Shown here: piece after piece, positions 20,836-31,393 of the stretch
Numbering within the stretch: position 1 is the stretch's first letter
Layout of the letters: each line of letters opens with the position of its first letter
Origin: Pegoplata infirma
Taxonomy: Eukaryota; Arthropoda; Insecta; Diptera; Anthomyiidae
Reading direction: 5' to 3'
NCBI GenBank assembly: GCA_963921195.1
Contig: OY992538.1
Location: 82,087,904-82,151,903 of the forward strand
DNA length: 64,000 nucleotides
Position numbers and translations under genes: made by a program
Notes under the pieces: model-generated
Seen by the model: only the letters and a program-made list of their open reading frames with translations
The model's database searches: none
Told to the model about the DNA's origin: nothing

Positions 20836-22923
20836 TAAGGGTGTTCTTAACAGTAAGGGAAAAATTTAAAATGTTTTAATTGCTTGGCACTGGGCAGAAT
20901 TTTGTTCCTTTGTATTAAAAACGTAATAATAAAAAATTTGAAGTTAATCCGATAACTTTAAGTGGACGCGCAAACGACCTGAAGTTTGAATAACGGATTA
21001 CAAGGGAAAAAAATGACTTTTTACTCATTTTCTCAATTTTTTCGATATTTTAAATTAAGTTTGAATTCAAATGGTTACAGAATTGTGATGTGGAGTACAT
21101 TACCTTTGTAATAAGGCAACAAAAACTAAAATCGGTTAAAAATCAGCCAAGTTATTACAACTGCCCCAGGCAACTAGCGCGTGGCAGATCACTTGATCAA
21201 AGATTTCGAGTTCAATTTTTGAAATTGATTGAAATTATCTACTATAGCAACATTTTTTTATTCTTTACTTCCCAATGTACTAAGGTGAAAGGTATTTTTC
21301 ATATTGTGTTGTGCTAACTTGTTTTAAATTAATGTTAAAAAGGTCTAAATTTTTCAGCCCTTTTTTCAAATCTCCAATTTTAAATTTTAATTTTTTTAGG
21401 CAAATAAAATTTAAAAAATCGAACATTGGACCATAGAATTTTGTTAAGCACATATAAGGGAATAAAAACTACAAAAATTGTAGACATTCCTTTTTTCATT
21501 CGTCTAGTTTAGCGATTTTATTTCGGCGGATTTCGAGATAATAGTGATTTTGGTAACTTTTTTAGCTTTTAGTTAATTTTTTTATTTTTTTTTAACAAAC
21601 TTCATATGTTTTCTACCGAATTACTACAGAATAATATAGAATACTTCAATTCCTTTAATCAGGGCAAAATTGAGATATGAAAAATTGACCCAGTTAAAGG
21701 TCAAAAGTCAAATTTGAGAACAATTTGAATTTTTAAAGATTAACAATTTTTTTGAGCGGATATTTATGAAACTCCTTGATAATATTTAAATATGACTAAA
21801 CATAAATGGTTTATCATTAAAATTCGGAAAATTAACCCATTAGTGATATTGGGGTCTATATTTTTTTTTATTTAATGGAGAAAATATAAGTATATTATTT
21901 CATAGGGTCATATAGACCCCAACAGCACTTAAGGGTTAATGTTCTGAATTTTTATAAGCCATTAATTTTTACATCTTATTAAAATAACATTTAGGAGTTT
22001 CATTAATATCCGCTCGAAAAATCTGTAAATCTTTAAAAATTCAAATTCTTCTAAAATTTGACCTTTGACCTTGAACTGGGTCAATTTTTCATATCTCAAT
22101 TTTGCCCTGATTAAAGGAATTGAAGTATTCTATATTGATCTGTAGTAATTCGGTAGAAAACATACGAAGTTTGTTAAAAAAAAAAATAAAAAAATTAACT
22201 AAAAGCTAAAAAAGTTACCAAAATCACTATTATCTCGAAATCCGCCGAATTAAAATCGCTAAACTAGACGAATGAAAAAAGGAATGTCTACAATTTTTGT
22301 AATTTTTATTCCCTTATATGTGCTTAACAAAATCCTATGGTCCAATGGTCGTTTTTTTAAATTTTATTTGCCTAAAAAAATTAAAATTGAAAATTGGAGA
22401 TTTGAAAACAGGGCTGAAAAATTTGGACCTTTTTGACATTAATTTAAAACAAGTTAGCATAACACAATATGAAAAATACCTATTACCTTAGCACATTGGG
22501 AAGTAAAGAATAAAAAAATGTTGCTATAGTAGATAATTTCAATCAATTTCAAAAATTGAACTCGAAATCTTTGATCAAGTGGTCTGCCACACGCTAGTTG
22601 CCTGGGGCAGTTGTAATAACTTGGCTGATTTTTAACCGATTTTAGTTTTTATTGCCTTATTACAAAGGTAATGTACTCCACATCACAATTCTGTAACCAT
22701 TTGAATTCAAACTTAACTTTAAATATCGAAAAAAATGAGAAAATGAGTAAAAAGTCATTTTTTCCCCTTGTAATCCGTTATTCAAACTTCAGGTCGTTTC
22801 CGCGTCCACTTAAAGTTATCGGATTAACTCCAAATTTTTTATTATTAAGTTTTAAGTACAAAGGAACAAAATTCTGCCCAGTGCGACACAAAAATCCGAA
22901 ATAAAAAAATAAGAACACCCTTA
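20836..22923. mobile_element. 2.1-kb foldback element, 8-bp target duplication
   Basis: Arms of roughly 1 kb are inverted copies around a centre near 21870-21880. Landmarks: GGCACTGGGCAGAATTTTGT on the left and its inverse on the right, and GCCCCAGGCAACTAGCGCG with its inverse. The termini are TAAGGGTGTTCTTA and TAAGAACACCCTTA. CTGTACAT flanks both sides (20828-20835, 22924-22931), consistent with a hAT-type 8-bp duplication. It inserted across the right terminus of the preceding MITE. Open frames of 71-77 codons in the arms are not genes. Confidence 0.88.
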
Positions 22924-22931
22924 CTGTACAT

Positions 22932-23329
22932 ATAAATGATATTTTATTATACAATCCTTTTGGGGATATTTTATAAAGACATAAATTTGTTTCAAAATAT
23001 ATGTGAAAAGCATTTTCGTATAAAATACATATTTAATAAAACAAAAGAGTAAAATTCTGCATTTAATGGTATTTTCTTTTATTTAACGTTTGCCCTCTAA
23101 CAAAGACCAAAAAATTTGTCATAATGTTAAAGGTGAATAATTTTATACTTTATAATTCTTTAAAAAGCCTAAGAGATACTGTTTTTAAATGTGTTTGACA
23201 TAAAGGCTTTAAAAGTATTTTTTTTTATAATATTTTTTTCAAAAAGGTTAAGTTGATGTTACATTAAATCATTTTATGTTATAGGTGTAATAAACCGTTA
23301 ACAAAGAGCTGTATTATATGAAGGACAAA
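22932..23329. other. A+T-rich stretch without recognisable feature
   Basis: No coding signal or repeat structure was recognised. Confidence 0.5.
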
Positions 23330-24085
23330 ATTAAGCTATACAAAAAAAAGACGAATTCAGCTGCAATGCTAAGATTTTAATAACAAAGACATCTTTTGTA
23401 GAAAACATAATTTCATCCTTTTTGTATAATTTAGAAGTGATTTTTTTTTTAAATATTTATGTTATTCAGCTAGCTGAATTATGTGTTAATTAAAGTTATT
23501 TGTGATTTTACGACAAAACGTTGTTGTTTTATACTATTTTTTAATATTCAGCTAGCTGAATTGTGTTTTATTTATGTTTAAACATAAAATAGCATTTTAA
23601 TAGTAAAAAAATATTTAAAGCATATACAGTGGTTGACAATTTAAATGGTCCAATTATTAGTATATAGCAATTTGTTAAAAACAAAGACGAATTCAGCTGC
23701 AAAGATAAGATTTTAATAACAAAGACTTTGACATCATTTGTAGAAAACATTTTAGATAGCTGAATATGATTTAGAATTCTTGAAATTTTAAAATAAATGC
23801 ATTCTTCAAAGCTTTGTATAATTTAGGAGTGTTTTTTTTTTTTGATTTGTATGTTATTCAGCTAGCTGAATATGTGTCAATTAAAGTTATTTGTGTGATT
23901 TAAGTTATTTGTAATTTTAAGACAAAAATTTATTATTTTATACTATTTGTTACTATTCAGCTAGCTGAATTGTATTTTATTTAGGTTTAGACATAAAATA
24001 GTAAAAAATATATAAGGCATATACAGTGGCTGACAATTTAAATGGTCCAGTAATTAGTACATAGCAATTTGTTAAAAACAAAATT
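23330..24085. repeat. Tandem duplication with paired GCTA14 palindromes
   Basis: Two units of about 350-390 bp. Shared blocks: AGACGAATTCAGCTGCAA (23350 and 23684), TTAATTAAAGTTATTTGTG or CAATTAAAG variants, TTTAGACATAAAATAGTAAA variants and ACAATTTAAATGGTCCA. GCTA14 is at 23465-23478 and 23547-23560 in unit 1 and at 23857-23870 and 23956-23969 in unit 2 (spacings 82 and 99 bp). Each unit ends in a CAGTGG(T/C)TGACAATTTAA terminus resembling the MITE at 20268. Confidence 0.82.
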
Positions 24086-24089
24086 CACA

Positions 24090-24420
24090 ATTCTTATTAT
24101 AACACTGAGCTCATTCGAGATACAAAATCGTGTTTTGTATCTCAAATGAGACTTTATAAATTAGACTTTATAAATTAGACATAGGCCAAAACCCTCTAAG
24201 GTTTTTTAAAACTTAGCTTAAGTTGTTTTTGTATGGCCCACTGTAGTTTTTTTTTTCCGAAAAATTCTTCAAATGTCTTCAGAAAAATTGTGTGTCGGTT
24301 CATTTCTTAGAACATATTGGCCCTTTAACTGCCATTTTTAAGGGGTCATTTTAGTATTTTTTTTAAAATTATTTTCACACCGGGCCTTTCAATTGTAATT
24401 CTTAGCCTCTGGCCACTCAC
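24090..24420. mobile_element. Partial foldback element, family of 54563-55086
   Basis: Shared blocks with 54563-55086 are TTTTGTATCTC, CAAAACCCTCTAAGG..TTTTAAAACTT and GTATGGCCCACTGTAGTTTT, then a GGGGTCATTTTAGTATTT segment. Only one arm and part of the middle remain. A short inverted repeat (GAGATACAAAATCG..TTTGTATCTC) marks its left edge. Confidence 0.65.
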
Positions 24421-24499
24421 CTAAAGCATATCAACAAATAATTACACTGAAAATCCATTTTGTTTATTGTGTGCTATAACATTAAGAGTTTGTATGTCA

Positions 24500-24578
24500 C
24501 TATGCTCTGTCAGAGTAAAAGAGAGGAATTTTGTGTAAAACTAAAATGTTTGAGTCTCTACAAATCCTCTTTAGGAAA
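24500..24578. repeat. Left member of a short duplication around the hAT element
   Basis: GAGTAAAAGAGAGGAATTTTG and the following AAAACTAAA, GAGTCT blocks recur after the element at about 25619-25675 (AGAGAAAGAGAGGGATTTTG). The hAT at 24579 therefore sits in a duplicated stretch. Confidence 0.6.
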
Positions 24579-25598
24579 CAGGGATGCAAAACGAGAACAT
24601 CAAAATTGTACCAACGAGCTGATAAAATTGTACTTTTTCGACCCCAATTGTACCATTTTTTTTTTTTTTAAATAAACGTAAAACAATTTTTTATATATAT
24701 TTTTTTTTAAATCTTAACTTTTTCCTTTCATAGAGATTGAGACAGTCATTGATTTAAACTTAATTTGAACCAAATCTGATCATTTTGACCTGAAGCGCCC
24801 TTCGATCAAAGTTTTGGACTTGTAAAAAATTCCCAGCAAAATGTATTTTTTTTTTAAATTTTACACTAAAAAAAATATCTTACGATACATTAATTTTAAT
24901 TTTATTACTTTAGATCGGTCAAGCGGTTTTCGAGATATCGCCATTTGAAATTTAAAAAACGGGCTTTTTTTTTCTGGGTTCAGGACTATTGACTATTAAT
25001 CTTTTGACAAAAAGCTGAAAACAAACTTTCATTGAAACCTAATTTGAGCCAAATCAGACCATTTTAACTCATTGCGACCGTCGATCAAAGTTTAGAGTTT
25101 CTGGTGAAAATTTTCCAAAAAATCAAAACTTTGATCGAAGGACACCACGTTCTATACAAGGGTAAAAAAAAAAATATTGAAATTTTTTTACTTTCTTGAT
25201 CGCAGAAAAATCCGCCTTTTTTAAATTTCAAATAGCGGTAAATTTAATATTCGTTTTCAGCTCATCAAAGTCTTTTTTACATCAATAAAATACATTTTAG
25301 ATGCTTAAATTAATTATCTGATCTCAGCAGATTTGAATGCTAAAATCAGTGGAATTTTCTGCTTAAATCATTAGATTTTTCAGCTAAATTTAGCAGATTT
25401 TACCGCTTAAATTTCCCGGGATACCGCATAAAAAATCCCGGGAAAGCGGAAAATCCAGTGCAAACCCTTGTGGAGGTTCAAAAAAAGTCAACAGAGAAGT
25501 TTTAAAATTGTACCAAATGAGTTATTGGTGTACCATTGTACTTTTGAGCTTCGAATTGTACCAAAAAAAGTACAATTGTACTAACTTTTGCAACCCTG
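24579..25598. mobile_element. Non-autonomous hAT element, CAGGGATGCAAAA ends
   Basis: Termini CAGGGATGCAAAA and TTTTGCAACCCTG are flanked by perfect TTAGGAAA duplications (24571-24578, 25599-25606). Subterminal AATTGTAC repeats occur at both ends. The interior contains the 'ATCGGTCAAGCGGTTTTCGA' block also found in 13093-14128, plus CAGCAGATTT and TCCCGGGA motifs near 25325-25445. It has no transposase. Confidence 0.9.
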
Positions 25599-25675
25599 TT
25601 AGGAAACGTTAACATACTAAGAGAAAGAGAGGGATTTTGTATAAAACTAAATTTTTTGGGGTCTTTACTAGTTCT

Positions 25676-25800
25676 CGGTATTCCCGGGAATACCGGTATT
25701 CCCAACTCAGGTGCCGGTTTCCCGGTTCTAGATATATTCCCGGAAATACCGGTATTCCCGGTTCTGATCCTGGTAGCGGTATATTGTAGAAAAAAGATTC
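25676..25800. repeat. GGTATTCCCGG short repeat cluster
   Basis: Six or more copies of (A)CCGGTATTCCC or GGAATACCGG on both strands occur within ~125 bp, making overlapping small palindromes. The function is unknown; it may be the end of a decayed foldback. Confidence 0.6.
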
Positions 25801-25914
25801 ATAAAAACTTTTAGAATTACCTAAAAACAACAGTTCTTTTTGATCACCTAAAAAATTTTGATTACGCAGATAGAAAATTTTTAATATTCGTCCTCGATAT
25901 TAGCAAACGCTATC

Positions 25915-26950
25915 GAACTAACGAGTGAAGTCTCCCTATGGTCACCTGCCGATCTTTATGGAATTGGGGGTAAAAATTAGGTGGGAAGAAAGGCAAATTT
26001 TTCAGTTTTTTGCGTTTATCTCCTATATTATGCAAAGAAATCTCGTCATGTTATATACCAAATGTGCAAAGAAAACATTTTTGAAATCGCATGAGTAGTT
26101 TCAGAGATTTAATTTTTTTACCAAAAGTGGGCGTAGTTGGGTTCCTTAAAAATCGTCATAGTTTTTGATCCAAAATTTGTGTCCGTTTCGCTCTACCTTG
26201 CTTAGTTTTTGAGATACGTGATTATAGGGGACCACTGGGGTCTTGAGAATTAAAAAACTCGATAACTTCAAAAATATTACTCGGAGAGCTTTTGACTATT
26301 TTACGGTCTTGTTCTACGTATTGAGAGCTACAAAAATGCTTTTGGACTTCGGAGGTTGCAAACACATGTGATCAGTTAGTATCCCCTTCTAATCGTCGTA
26401 GGGTGCTGCAATTTGGCTCAAAATATTAGTTACGATACCATCTTTCATTTTTTAAGGTACGTTGACCTGTAGCGAAGCAAAAGGAATTTTGGGCCACCCT
26501 AAGGTCCATGTATCCTAGCCCATGTCCACCCTGAACGACCATTTTTAATATTTGGAGAAACAAATTTTGAAATCGGTGTTTTGGAGATTTGGAAATTTAG
26601 CTTTTTTTTTGGCTAAAAGTGGGCGTAGAAGTTAGCGTGTTCGATGAAACCTAGTCCATGTCCACCAGAACGACCATTCCAAGTATTGGTAGAAATGTTT
26701 ATGCAATCGGATTTGTAGCTTTGGAGATTTTTAAATTTTACGTTTTTTTTTTGGCAAAAGTGGGTGTAGAAATGGGCGAAGGACCATTCCAACCGGATTA
26801 TTATTTAGGAGATTTTTTTTTTAAATTTACGTTTTCTGGCTAAAAGTGGGCGTGGTAGATGTAACCTAGCATGTGCCTTGGAGTAACACTCAAAATATTG
26901 GTAAAAATATTTTTGGAATCGGATGAGTAGTTCCGTTTTAGTTTCTACAA
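25915..26950. repeat. Element arm related to 57215 plus tandem GTGGGCGTAG units
   Basis: The left edge GTGAAGTCTCCCTATGGTCACC followed by GATCTTTATGGAATTGG matches the terminus at 57215. After about 26460 come three diverged units of ~130-210 bp, each with CATGTCCACC, GAACGACCATT, TTGGAGATTT and AAAAGTGGGCGTAG. The matching right terminus is not found, so this is a partial element. Confidence 0.65.
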
Positions 26951-27240
26951 ACTAACATTACCTCTTTATTATATTAGTGTAGATTAAGCTTAATTTTTCA
27001 AAATTTCTATAAATGGCGCTATTATTTTTAAATATTTCTTAAATATTTAAAAAAAACGGAAATCATTTCTCATTTTTCTATGTCTTTCTTTTTGGAATTT
27101 ACTTTGGGAGGGGGAGTTTTTCCTTTCTTCTATCTTAAATTTTTTTGACTAATTTAAATTTTAAGTGTTAATGACACATTGACAATTGTATTTGTTAGAT
27201 TTTCTATGATGTATTATTACAGAAAATTACAAAAAAAAAA
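26951..27240. other. Unassigned A+T-rich stretch
   Basis: Nothing recognised. Confidence 0.5.
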
Positions 27241-27242
27241 AA

Positions 27243-28034
27243 CCAACTAAAAAATTTAAATTCGGCCTTGCCGAATATATTGATACCCTCCACAATGTTT
27301 AAAAAGATTATTGCAAAAAAATTTATTAAAAAATATTGACGAAGGAATTGATTTTAAAAATAAATTAAAAAAAAAACGAATTTTCTGAAAAAAATTTTTA
27401 AAAAAAAAATGTATTAAAAAAAATTTCGCGGAAAAAAATTTTTTGGTAAAAAAATACGCGAAAAATTTTCTTTTAAAAAAAAAAAAATGTTTGTAGGTGT
27501 TTAAATACCATTTCGTATCCATTTTTTTTACGGATATCTACCAGCAGCCAAATTACAGCATTTTGTTTTTTGAGGTTATACATTTTCGAGGTGTCCTTAC
27601 ATTTTCGTTCACAACTTTTAAAAACTTTCTGAAAAAAAATTTAAAAAAAAAATTATTAAAAAAAATTTCGCGGAAAAAACCAGCAGCCAAATTACAGCAT
27701 TTTGTTTTTTCAGGTTATGTGGAAACATTTTCGAGGTGTCCTTACATTTTCGTTCACAACTTTTGAACCGCTTAACCGATATTGCTCAAATGCAATACCA
27801 AAATACATGGGACAATAGCAAGTAAATATTTTAAGTTTCAGTAATATCTGTAAAATATTTTGGTCGTGATTGCCATTTTAACAGACAAACGGACATAGCA
27901 AGAATCTCTTAGAATCGATCAGTGATCAATAATATATGTAAATTATGGGTTCCGAGACCGATATTTCGATGTTTTACAAACAGAATGACAAACTTATTAA
28001 TACCCTTTATCGCTACAGTGGAGGCCATAAAAAC
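27243..28034 (-). mobile_element. DR1 copy with internal duplication
   Basis: It starts with AAATTTAAATTCGGCCTTGC (hairpin) and ACCCTCCACAATG and ends with the inverse of the GAGGGTAT block. A ~120-bp internal segment (CAGCAGCCAAATTACAGCAT to CGAGGTGTCCTTACATTTTC) is present twice (27541 and 27680). Confidence 0.78.
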
Positions 28035-28548
28035 ACTACGAAGTAAAGTAATTAAAATGAAAGATGTTTTCAAATACAGCACAAAAAAAATGCATTTATT
28101 ACTATTTATAATGTGTGATATTATTGGAAAAATGACAGGCCATATTGAAGATGAAAAAAATAAAGGCACTTTAAAAATGTAAGGTGTCATGACGATGAAG
28201 TATGTTTTTATTTCAAATACAGAAAAATACTATAAAAATTGGGTGTGTCGTTTGAGAGAGAAAATAGAAAAAAATATTTCTAATTACAATTGAAGAAAAT
28301 AAAATTTCAAGTGGTTAAAAAAAAAAAAAATACTAGAAATTGCACTTGAGATTTACATGTTCGATATATCATAATTAATTTTAAAACTAATTTCTTGAAA
28401 ATATTTTAAAACAACTTAGGCAACAAGCAATTCTAAGGTTTGGTTTAATTATAAAGCGTTTAGACTGACTAACGCAACGTTAAAAATAACATTAAAAGTT
28501 TTAACCCAATTAAACGCAAATTTAATTCAACAAATTCCATTTTCAAAA
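28035..28548. other. A+T-rich stretch without recognisable feature
   Basis: Nothing recognised. The 86- and 93-codon open frames overlap DR1 sequence and are chance. Confidence 0.5.
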
Positions 28549-28550
28549 TA

Positions 28551-28787
28551 CACACAAAAAAAAAAATTTCCAATGAACAAAATTCATAGTATTTATAAAA
28601 AAAATCATAAAAATTATAAACTTTTTCATAATACTTTTGAACTTTTTAATATGTGGAATTTAAGAATTTTAAAATTTTTTCATAAATACTATGAAAAAGT
28701 TCAAAAATTTAATGAAAAAGTTTATAATTTGTATGTATTTGTTCATAAATACTATGAATTTCGTTCATTGGCCATTTTTTTTCTGTG
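28551..28787. mobile_element. TA-flanked MITE, CACAC/CACAGAAAA ends, 237 bp
   Basis: Ends CACACAAAAAAAA and TTTTTTTTCTGTG lie between TA dinucleotides (28549-28550, 28788-28789). Inverted inner blocks include CCAATGAACAAAATTCATAG and CATGAATTTCG..TTCATTGG-type sequence. It shares termini with 29685-30009 and 31094-34794. Confidence 0.75.
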
Positions 28788-28789
28788 TA

Positions 28790-29369
28790 TTTTTTAAAAT
28801 AATTTCAATTCTAGTCTAACCACCTTTCATGTACTTTACAATGTTGTAAATATCAAAAATTATAAATTTTAATTGCATTTTGTGTTTAAATGCATTTGAG
28901 TGTAAAATTGACTATTAAAAAAATTTAAATTGATTAAAATGCAGTTAATCAATTCAATGAACACATTCAGTGCACACACAATACATACATCAAAAAATCA
29001 GGCAATTATTTTTGTAAAATTTAGAAACTCAACAATAAATCATTTTTCCTTTTTGTTTTTTTTTTTTAATTATAAAACTTTTCCACTAAAAATAACATTT
29101 AAACTAAAAAAAATAAAGATTAAAAGACAAAGTTTTTGGTTTCTCTAAAAATCTTGTAAAAATAAATAAATATATATTTTTCAAAAAGTCAGCAGACAGG
29201 AAACGGACAAAATGACATTATAAATTGTATGGAAAAAGTTGTGCGTATGCCGACCAAGAAAATTGTTATTGGGGTAACAAATATTTGTAATGGCAATCGA
29301 AATTGTTTAAAAAATTCTAATTTTTAAAGGAGAATTTAAAAAAAAATCAGAAATTTTATTTTAAGAAAG
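28790..29369. other. A+T-rich stretch without recognisable feature
   Basis: Nothing recognised. Confidence 0.5.
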
Positions 29370-29452
29370 ATTACTCTAGCTCGAGGCCAAATTTCTTTAC
29401 AAATCATTATGATGATATTGTCAAGGTAACAAATTTCCAGGAACTATTCGTA
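29370..29452 (-). repeat. Fragment of the 2395/35085 dispersed repeat
   Basis: AGAAAGATTACTCTAGCTCG, ATCATTATGATGATATTGTC and AAGGTAACAA match the block at 2450-2535. Confidence 0.7.
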
Positions 29453-29532
29453 TTTATCAAGCTATAAGGGTGTAAGTTGAAAAAACGCAGACGAAAAATT
29501 GAATTTCTAAAATTTATAGACATTTCTGGTAT

Positions 29533-29579
29533 TCCTATACTGGTTTCAAACACTCCAGTTAGTGTTATCATCAGTAGGA
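29533..29579 (-). ncRNA. Hammerhead-ribozyme-like core, copy 2
   Basis: On the minus strand: TCCTA, CTGATGA, a stem II of six pairs (AACACT/AGTGTT) with loop AACTGG, GAAA, a stem III with A-U, C-G and one C.A mismatch, N17 = A, then TAGGA. Compared with copy 1, the G.U pair of stem II is an A-U here and one further pair is restored. The T-T at the base of stem II is shared. The catalytic core is conserved in both copies. Confidence 0.58.
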
Positions 29580-29684
29580 TTTTAGATGTCGGTTTGTTGT
29601 TGTAAATGGAAATTGTTACAGAATAAATTTTGATAGTTTCAAACGCTACAATTCTATTTCTAGCAATCTCAACCTCACCTCATA

Positions 29685-30009
29685 CACAGAAAAAATTTTA
29701 AACGAATATTCAATCAAATAATGATTGATTTAACAAATGAATTGTAAGCTTATGACAAAATTATGAAAAAATTCAACTTTTTTGCTTTCCAATATGTTGC
29801 CAACAGCAAAAAAATAAAACCCGATTGTTTCGTATATTTTTGAATTTATTCAAATAAATTAAAGCGAAAACAACTGGTATGTTGAAAAATTTTAATTCGA
29901 CAGTTTAAGAAAATAACAAAAATTTGAATCAAAACATTGATTGAATCATATAAAATTTGTTGATCAATAGATTTAATTGAAAATTTTTAGCCAATAATTT
30001 TTTTGTGTG
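29685..30009. mobile_element. TA-flanked MITE, CACAGAAAA ends, 325 bp
   Basis: Left CACAGAAAAAATTTTAAACG, right AATAATTTTTTTGTGTG, with TA on both sides (29683-29684, 30010-30011). The A+T-rich interior has ATTTAACAAATGAATTG-like motifs. It is consistent with a mariner-type MITE. Confidence 0.78.
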
Positions 30010-30014
30010 TACTT

Positions 30015-30764
30015 ACCCAGGCAGAAACTGCCAACCGTTCCAAAGAAAAAGTATCGGCAAAGCACTTTATTTTTTGTGTAGAAAGTAGTATGAATTCGAA
30101 AAAGTGCTTTCCAAGCGCTTTGCCAATGTTTTTCTATTTAAATCCGTTCAAAGTATAAACTTTTTATTAAAATTTATTAATTTTCATAACAATTGGAATA
30201 TTTTTTATTTCCCTGCAGGCTAAGTGGCCGGTCCTTGATAGTTCGCGTGATATTTCACTTATACACAATGACCTACATATTACAAACTTGACACCTTTTA
30301 TATAAAAACACCTGTTTCTTTCGTGAGGAAGGGTTTTTAACTCCGGATACATCACCCTTAAACTCCAATACACCACAAACCGCAAACAATTTTTTCCGGG
30401 ACTTAGGATATTGTTCAAAGTTTGTTCAAAATTTTTTTATCCTAATAAATGAGTCAATAAATTTTTTATCGTAATTTAATAAATTTCTTTATTCAAATGA
30501 ACGCCTAAAAAAAGTTATGTCTTATGCACTTATGAATACAATTTAGATACGTCCCATTTTTTTGTTCTAAAAGTGCTATAATAGTACCATATATTTTGTT
30601 TTTAAAGCGCTTTCAAAGCGCTTTAAAATAGCAACAGCATACCGTTTACCGTGGTTATCATTTTGGACGCTGGGGGAGTACTAAACTGTGATGCTTTCCC
30701 AGCACACAAGCGACCATAAAAGGTACTTTGCCAGCGCTCTCCCGTTTGTATTTTTCTGCCTGGG
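30015..30764. mobile_element. MITE, CCCAGGCAGAAA ends, 750 bp
   Basis: The left end ACCCAGGCAGAAA and right end TTTCTGCCTGGG are flanked by TACTT on both sides (30010-30014, 30765-30769). Subterminal AGCGCTTT / AAAGCGCT motifs recur (30112, 30603-30623, 30733). It inserted next to, and duplicated, the right TA of the MITE before it. Superfamily is unclear. The open frames inside are not genes. Confidence 0.75.
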
Positions 30765-30830
30765 TACTTTCAACTTTTTGTCGTTTACATTACTTTTTGG
30801 TGTTTTAAAAATATTTCCTTCGTAATTTCC

Positions 30831-31091
30831 TCCATTTCGGATTAAAAATATATGTGTCACCCTATTGACCATAAATTATATTTTTTTTTATTTTACTCTG
30901 GTCAGTAAAGTTTAGTGTAAGAAAAATTTGTATTATTGCCTCCAGAAATAAAGTAATTTATCTTTTAACATAGTAAAAGGTAGCAAAAAAATGCAAAAAG
31001 TGTATAAATGTTTTAAAGATTTCAAAACAAAAGATGGAAATATAACTTTTTAATAGAACTTCTGTGATTTTTTTCCACTACAATAAAATAG
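30831..31091. other. Unassigned A+T-rich stretch
   Basis: Nothing recognised. Confidence 0.45.
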
Positions 31092-31265
31092 TACACAGAA
31101 AAAAAATTAAAAAATTCGTAGATTTAATTAAAAAATTAATTAAATCCGGACAGATCACCAAAATGCGCATATAAATTTAAAATATTTGTATGTCGTTAAT
31201 TTAAAGCAAATGGATATTTATTTTATTAAAAACTTAATGCTATAAATTAAAAAAAAAAAAAAATA

Positions 31266-31307
31266 AAAAATTTAATAAAACTACCAATTGGCCAAATATA
31301 AACAATA
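31266..31307. repeat. Left 42-bp direct repeat of the Penelope-like element
   Basis: Matches 34175-34216 without a difference that I can see. It contains palindrome CCAATTGG and ends AAACAATA. Confidence 0.85.
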
Positions 31308-31393
31308 ACTATACGTCGGAAAGCTTGCCGAAACAACTTTATTTGAAAAACTATCAATTTATAAACAACAGGTACAACAAAAACAACATAAAA

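Larger units (their letters stand above)
29455..30830 (-). repeat. Hammerhead-bearing dispersed repeat, copy 2, split by two MITEs
   Basis: Pieces 29455-29684 and 30770-30830, read on the minus strand and joined, match 7330-7640. The uninterrupted junction in copy 1 (ACCTCATACTTTC in reverse complement) shows where both MITEs inserted. Confidence 0.72.

Noticed and set aside
27909..28190. Overlapping 93- and 86-codon frames on opposite strands
   Set aside because: Both overlap the end of a DR1 copy and show no domain or codon signal.
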